Assembly: GCA_014607495.2 (NCBI GenBank)
Contig: CP053153.1
Span: 8,060,001-8,124,000 of the forward strand
Direction: 5' to 3'
DNA length: 64,000 bases
Source of the DNA: Carposina sasakii
Taxonomy: Eukaryota > Arthropoda > Insecta > Lepidoptera > Carposinidae
Each line of letters begins with the position of its first letter. Within the stretch, counting starts at the first letter, position 1. This document shows, piece after piece, positions 63,501-64,000 of the stretch. The translations under genes and the position numbers were made by a program. Below the pieces are notes generated by a model. The model saw only the letters and a program-made list of their open reading frames with translations, made no database searches and was not told the origin of the DNA.

Positions 63501-64000
63501 ACATATTTATCATATTTTCGAGAGAAACACCACACACCTAGACATTACACATAATGATAAACATAGCTTTATCGACATATATGTCTTGTGGAACCGGCCC
63601 CCTTATTACCCAACTAGCAGAAGCAAAAGCAAAGCGATAGCGAAAACTGTACAAAAATCGCTGATTGCTTTTCAAATTCGTATCACGTAAAACGAATTTC
63701 AAAGGAACTTTGACTTTGAATATAATTATGTATTTGGTAGGACTATCTTCTGGGTAATAATCTATAACAAAAATCTGGATAATGGAAAAAAAAATATTGT
63801 TACGCAACCTCTTGGTCTATAACATTAACCTACATCATAGATCCACATCATTCATCGTAACTTCCGTTCTCTTTGAGTAGTTTTCTCAAGCTGTGTAGGT
63901 AATTTCTTATATAAAATCATCCTCTAGTAATGTTTGCTATTTATCTCACTAAAGGAAGCAGGTAGAGTCGTACCAAGACGAGTGCTACATTATTTTTATA
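42417..64000 (+). CDS. sif: Still life (Sif), Tiam-type Rac guanine-nucleotide exchange factor, N-terminal 705 codons (runs off the window)
   Basis: Sif activates Rac at presynaptic terminals. Sixteen coding exons (42417-42526 to 62552-62602) join with every phase consistent. The start [10 protein letters not shown] has Gly2, Ser6 and two cysteines, fitting N-myristoylation and palmitoylation. Residues ~37-138 form an EVH1/WH1-like domain ([10 protein letters not shown]...TVKWQQV...YWKD...WGLNF). A C-rich [13 protein letters not shown] motif follows, then a long linker rich in Ser, Thr, Asn, Gln and His. Late exons hold the conserved [20 protein letters not shown] segment, a Gly run and RDRGYLSDH repeats. 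I recognise this order from insect still life proteins. The PH, Ras-binding, PDZ and catalytic DH-PH domains would be encoded beyond 64000. The start ATG lies 38 nt into its exon. Introns range from 190 bp to 3.2 kb and are loaded with young repeats. Confidence 0.95.
43949..44305. mobile_element. ACAGGGTG element interrupted by a LINE 3' end
   Basis: The left end 'acagggtgttatgtaacaag' is followed at 43976-44100 by the minus-strand LINE 3' end ((ATAC)n, 'ggggtaggcagagatcacgg'). Related MITE text then resumes ('acatgtttatttttcaagac' as in 22520-22540). This looks like a nested insertion. Confidence 0.65.
44850..45095. repeat. Foldback derivative of the 45971 element family with a 17-bp perfect hairpin
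   Basis: Outer arms 'gcattctccccatcatcacg' (about 44877-44896) and 'cgtgatgattaggagaatgc' (about 45067-45086) face each other. Inside, taacttaattatgaacc (44950-44966) pairs perfectly with 44977-44993 across a 10-nt loop. Confidence 0.7.
45752..45936 (+). CDS. sif: sif coding exon 2 (EVH1-like domain, part 1)
   Basis: Acceptor TTTTTTCAG, donor GTAAGA. It encodes [20 protein letters not shown] through [16 protein letters not shown]. Confidence 0.96.
45971..46356 (+). mobile_element. ACAGGGTG element, forward copy
   Basis: It has ends ACAGGGTGTTTTT and (inverted) ACAGGATGATTTTT. Its text matches 46720-47094 in reverse complement almost throughout ('ttccaaaatattagggtcca' class markers). It begins 34 bp after the sif exon 2 donor. 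Fragments occur at 6080-6195 and 51395-51535. Confidence 0.85.
46357..46470 (-). mobile_element. LINE 3' end between the two inverted elements
   Basis: 'acggggtaggcagagcacta' with 'atggcgccacttctgaccaa' is the reverse complement of the fragment at 21845-21925. Confidence 0.65.
46720..47094 (-). mobile_element. ACAGGGTG element, inverted copy
   Basis: It is bounded by ACAGGGTGATTTTTGG and CACCCTGT, flanked by TATA/ATAA-like text. It lies 363 bp from the forward copy and in opposite orientation, so the pair can fold into a long hairpin in the sif pre-mRNA. Confidence 0.85.
47585..47766 (-). mobile_element. tRNA-derived SINE, minus strand
   Basis: The minus strand has a decayed B-box region (around 47702-47716) and shares its 3' text 'gacctagtcccacagtaaga' with the SINE at 56685-56905. 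Confidence 0.65.
47817..47935 (+). CDS. sif: sif coding exon 3 (EVH1-like domain, part 2)
   Basis: Acceptor TTACAG, donor GTAAGT. It encodes [20 protein letters not shown], then [18 protein letters not shown]. Confidence 0.96.
48121..48312. repeat. Tandem duplication, two 96-bp units
   Basis: The segment 'aaaccatttagttttcattt'...'gaaataaaacgt' occurs at 48121-48216 and again at 48217-48312, with few differences confined mainly to A-runs. It ends 75 bp before sif exon 4. Confidence 0.85.
48387..48517 (+). CDS. sif: sif coding exon 4
   Basis: Acceptor TTTTAG, donor GTAAAT. It encodes [20 protein letters not shown] and a basic [18 protein letters not shown] segment. Confidence 0.95.
49026..49105 (+). 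CDS. sif: sif coding exon 5 (C-rich motif)
   Basis: Acceptor TTCCAG, donor GTAAGT. It encodes [20 protein letters not shown] and DPRY. Confidence 0.95.
49340..49640. repeat. Diverged tandem repeat of about 115-120 bp
   Basis: 'tctgatgatgggatcttgga' recurs as 'tctgatgatggaatctctaa' and 'tctgatgatggagccgccga', with similar intervening text ('ggcacatgtagtctgttttt' / 'ggcacgagtagtccgttttt'). Confidence 0.65.
49650..49735 (+). mobile_element. RTE-type LINE 3' end
   Basis: 'gggggggcctacgtccagta' followed by 'atggactgcaataggcttat' and a GAAGAT tail. Confidence 0.7.
49815..49905. repeat. Dispersed repeat, copy 2 (inverse of 4345-4435)
   Basis: 'ttgcaccgaccccaaatgat' and 'tgggaacagggcaggaagaa' are the complement of the copy near 4 kb. 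Confidence 0.6.
49925..50512 (+). mobile_element. 5'-truncated LINE, reverse transcriptase C-terminus
   Basis: The frame 49971-50351 has [20 protein letters not shown], then [13 protein letters not shown], then R...W, the typical end of an R1/Jockey- or RTE-like reverse transcriptase. The tail is (TCA/TCAT)n at 50487-50512. The catalytic core is absent. It lies in the intron between sif exons 5 and 6. Confidence 0.75.
50696..51380 (+). mobile_element. Dispersed repeat Y, long copy
   Basis: It starts near 'ggaagtcggtttttcgtttt' and ends with 'tgcgtcgcgcagtcgggtaa' at 51353-51372. The first 130 bp are shared with 28183-28306 in reverse. I recognise the AGTCGGGT phrase from many lepidopteran introns. 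Confidence 0.65.
51395..51537 (-). mobile_element. Fragment of the ACAGGGTG element (as 46720)
   Basis: 'ttttttggcataaacaaatt' and 'agtacgtacccttcgtaagg' with an AAAAAACTGTATAA end match the right part of 46720-47094. Confidence 0.7.
51659..51814 (+). CDS. sif: sif coding exon 6
   Basis: Acceptor CATCCCAG, donor GTGAGT. It encodes [15 protein letters not shown], an Ala run, then [18 protein letters not shown]. Confidence 0.95.
51967..52053. repeat. 86-bp palindromic hairpin element in sif intron
   Basis: The left arm 51967-51999 (actataggtacgccaaccct...) and right arm 52022-52053 pair along about 32 bp with a few mismatches and a 22-nt loop. Size and pairing resemble a miRNA precursor, but it may be a tiny MITE. 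Confidence 0.75.
52221..52351 (+). CDS. sif: sif coding exon 7
   Basis: Acceptor TTTTCAG, donor GTAAGT. It encodes [20 protein letters not shown] and a Thr/Asn-rich stretch ending STHGTS. Confidence 0.94.
52927..53109 (+). CDS. sif: sif coding exon 8
   Basis: Acceptor CTTACAG, donor GTAGGT. It encodes [20 protein letters not shown] and, after a Ser/Thr-rich stretch, [14 protein letters not shown]. Confidence 0.93.
53325..53485 (+). mobile_element. tRNA-derived SINE, plus strand
   Basis: It carries a Pol III A box TGGTGTAGTTGG (53339-53350) and B box GGTTGAATCCC (53390-53400), followed by an AT-rich tail. It reaches almost to the acceptor of sif exon 9. A small A-box fragment of the same type is at 46616-46638. 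Confidence 0.75.
53494..53599 (+). CDS. sif: sif coding exon 9
   Basis: Acceptor TTTCAG, donor GTAAGT. It encodes [20 protein letters not shown] and [13 protein letters not shown]. Confidence 0.94.
54094..54313 (+). CDS. sif: sif coding exon 10
   Basis: Acceptor TTGCAG, donor GTAATT. It encodes [20 protein letters not shown], a GMRRRYGG-like basic turn (MGRRRYGG), and a His-rich tail that again contains [10 protein letters not shown], echoing exon 9. Confidence 0.94.
54660..54835 (-). mobile_element. RTE-type LINE 3' end
   Basis: 'cagcctattgcagtcgtctg' and 'gacgtaggcctccgccaggg' with further LINE text to 'taaggcggtgctgcctac'. It ends about 65 bp before exon 11. Confidence 0.75.
54901..55108 (+). 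CDS. sif: sif coding exon 11
   Basis: Acceptor TTTCCAG, donor GTTTGT. It encodes [20 protein letters not shown], then [20 protein letters not shown] and a His-rich end. Confidence 0.92.
55175..56488. mobile_element. 1.3-kb TIR element enclosing a long palindrome
   Basis: The left end ACAGGGTGGTCCAAAAGGTG (then ATGTCACG...TTTTTTTAGATC) and right end (inverted ACAGGGTAGTCCAAAAGGTG, then ACGTCACAATTTTTTTAGAT) match for about 45 bp. The interior includes the 55717-56177 palindrome and AT-rich text with no recognisable transposase. Confidence 0.85.
55717..56177. repeat. Long near-perfect inverted repeat (arms >200 bp)
   Basis: The left arm 55717-55955 and right arm 55966-56177 are inverted copies. 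In the outer 183 bp I count three mismatches (about 98% identity). The left arm has about 25 extra bases (within 55905-55935). The loop is about 10 nt. Confidence 0.92.
56685..56905 (-). mobile_element. tRNA-derived SINE, minus strand, next to a sif splice acceptor
   Basis: GGGATTCGAACCC (56824-56836) is a perfect B box on the minus strand. The left part 'ctagtcccacactaagatcc' is shared with 47589-47608. It ends about 20 bp before the acceptor of exon 12. Confidence 0.8.
56926..57109 (+). CDS. sif: sif coding exon 12 (conserved [10 protein letters not shown] segment)
   Basis: Acceptor TTTCTAG, donor GTAACT. It encodes [20 protein letters not shown], then [20 protein letters not shown] and [17 protein letters not shown] longer open frame in another phase at this place is a shadow. 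Confidence 0.95.
57482..57809. mobile_element. Foldback element with ~75-bp inverted ends
   Basis: The left end 'tcaaaattttgagcttgtaa' with 'ttcgccgatagaacgtttcc' mirrors the right end. The inside has several 'tcggcgaatgattt' repeats. It is CG-rich against AT-rich surroundings. Confidence 0.8.
57815..59700 (+). other. sif: sif intron 12, remainder
   Basis: AT-rich DNA. No exon or clear element was recognised. Confidence 0.4.
59721..59777 (+). CDS. sif: sif coding exon 13 (57-bp microexon)
   Basis: Acceptor TTTCAG, donor GTGAGT. In phase it encodes [19 protein letters not shown]. Confidence 0.92.
59911..60374. mobile_element. ACAGGGTG MITE in sif intron 13
   Basis: The left end ACAGGGTGTGTGTGCCAGGC (then AAATACTGA) pairs with the inverted right end (ACAGGGTGTTTGCCAGGCAAAT). 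The right 100 bp resemble 42950-43080. Confidence 0.75.
60918..61455 (-). mobile_element. Inverted-end transposon remnant encoding a MADF-like domain (PIF/Harbinger type)
   Basis: The ends ctattaacagacgttccgat (ttggctggagc) and the inverse at 61413-61444 are near-perfect inverted copies of over 30 bp. On the minus strand, 61115-61342 encodes 75 aa with [20 protein letters not shown] and [11 protein letters not shown], the pattern of a MADF DNA-binding domain. A MADF/Myb-like protein next to a DDE transposase is typical of PIF/Harbinger elements. No transposase remains. A shorter relative is at 62863-63033. Confidence 0.7.
61504..61627 (+). CDS. sif: sif coding exon 14 (Gly run)
   Basis: Acceptor TTCATAG, donor GTAATT. 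It encodes PASQC, S, six glycines, [17 protein letters not shown] and [11 protein letters not shown]. Confidence 0.94.
61895..62165 (-). mobile_element. RTE-type LINE 3' region, longest minus copy
   Basis: A (TCA)n tail on the left, 'attgcagtccactactggac', 'gtaggcctcccccagggcac', and further element text to 'ggtaccacgcggccttac'. Confidence 0.75.
62290..62361 (+). CDS. sif: sif coding exon 15 (RDRGYLSDH repeat unit 1)
   Basis: Acceptor GTTCTAG, donor GTTAGT. It encodes [20 protein letters not shown], then HNSR. Confidence 0.94.
62552..62602 (+). CDS. sif: sif coding exon 16 (repeat unit 2, 51-bp microexon)
   Basis: Acceptor TTTAAG, donor GTAAGT. It encodes [17 protein letters not shown], a near copy of the end of exon 15, with the same phase on both sides. 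Confidence 0.92.
62863..63033. mobile_element. Deleted copy of the MADF-type element
   Basis: The right end 'ggtcgtgatcgggtggtcgg' with 'ctccagtcaaatcggaacgt' is the same as 61391-61444. The left end (62869-62888) is a degenerate 'ttactgacgtaccaatttgg'. The coding part is gone. Confidence 0.75.
63040..64000 (+). other. sif: sif intron 16, no further exon recognised
   Basis: AT-rich DNA. No segment with sif-like coding and splice signals was found before the window ends. Confidence 0.5.

Noticed and set aside
1..64000. CRISPR array, bacterial operons or plasmid features
   Set aside because: The DNA is clearly eukaryotic, with spliced genes and eukaryotic retroelements. The tandem repeats seen are two-copy duplications or microsatellites.

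Overview
The window looks like lepidopteran (moth or butterfly) nuclear DNA. It is AT-rich, with small exons in long introns and GT..AG splice sites. It is packed with young and old repeats: RTE-type LINE 3' ends with (ATG)n or (TATG)n tails, short tRNA-derived SINEs, and many small inverted-repeat elements ending in ACAGGGTG. Two protein genes can be followed exon by exon on the + strand, with every splice phase agreeing; a third is only partly visible.

Region by region. 1-10.5 kb: repeats, plus a TATA-box promoter (3752) and two phase-compatible exons (3828-3834 and 6865-7020). Joined, these give the start of a secreted protein with an Ala-rich signal peptide; its 3' part was not found. 10.5-27.1 kb: lin-28, five coding exons giving 178 aa (cold-shock domain plus two zinc knuckles). 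Its 3' UTR is about 2.9 kb and carries two perfect 8-mer let-7 target sequences. Its introns hold a 5'-truncated LINE with a 12-bp target duplication (13739-15624), a mariner remnant and several foldback elements. 27.1-37.3 kb: intergenic, with an orphan GC-rich island (29.2 kb) and a retroposon with a perfect target duplication (33.6-34.3 kb). 37.3-64 kb: the 5' part of still life (sif), the insect Tiam-type Rac exchange factor. There is a GC-rich leader region at 37.3-37.9 kb, a probable untranslated exon at 41.5 kb, then 16 coding exons from 42417 to 62602 (705 codons). These cover the acylation-type N-terminus, the EVH1-like domain and a long low-complexity linker. The gene runs off the right edge, so its catalytic DH-PH part is not in the window.

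The two recognised genes belong to different pathways: Lin-28 in developmental timing and let-7 control, Sif in Rac signalling at synapses. There is no sign that they work together. The most notable structure outside them is a ~98%-identical inverted repeat (arms above 200 bp) nested in a larger TIR element in a sif intron (55.2-56.5 kb). All calls come from reading the sequence; no database search was run.
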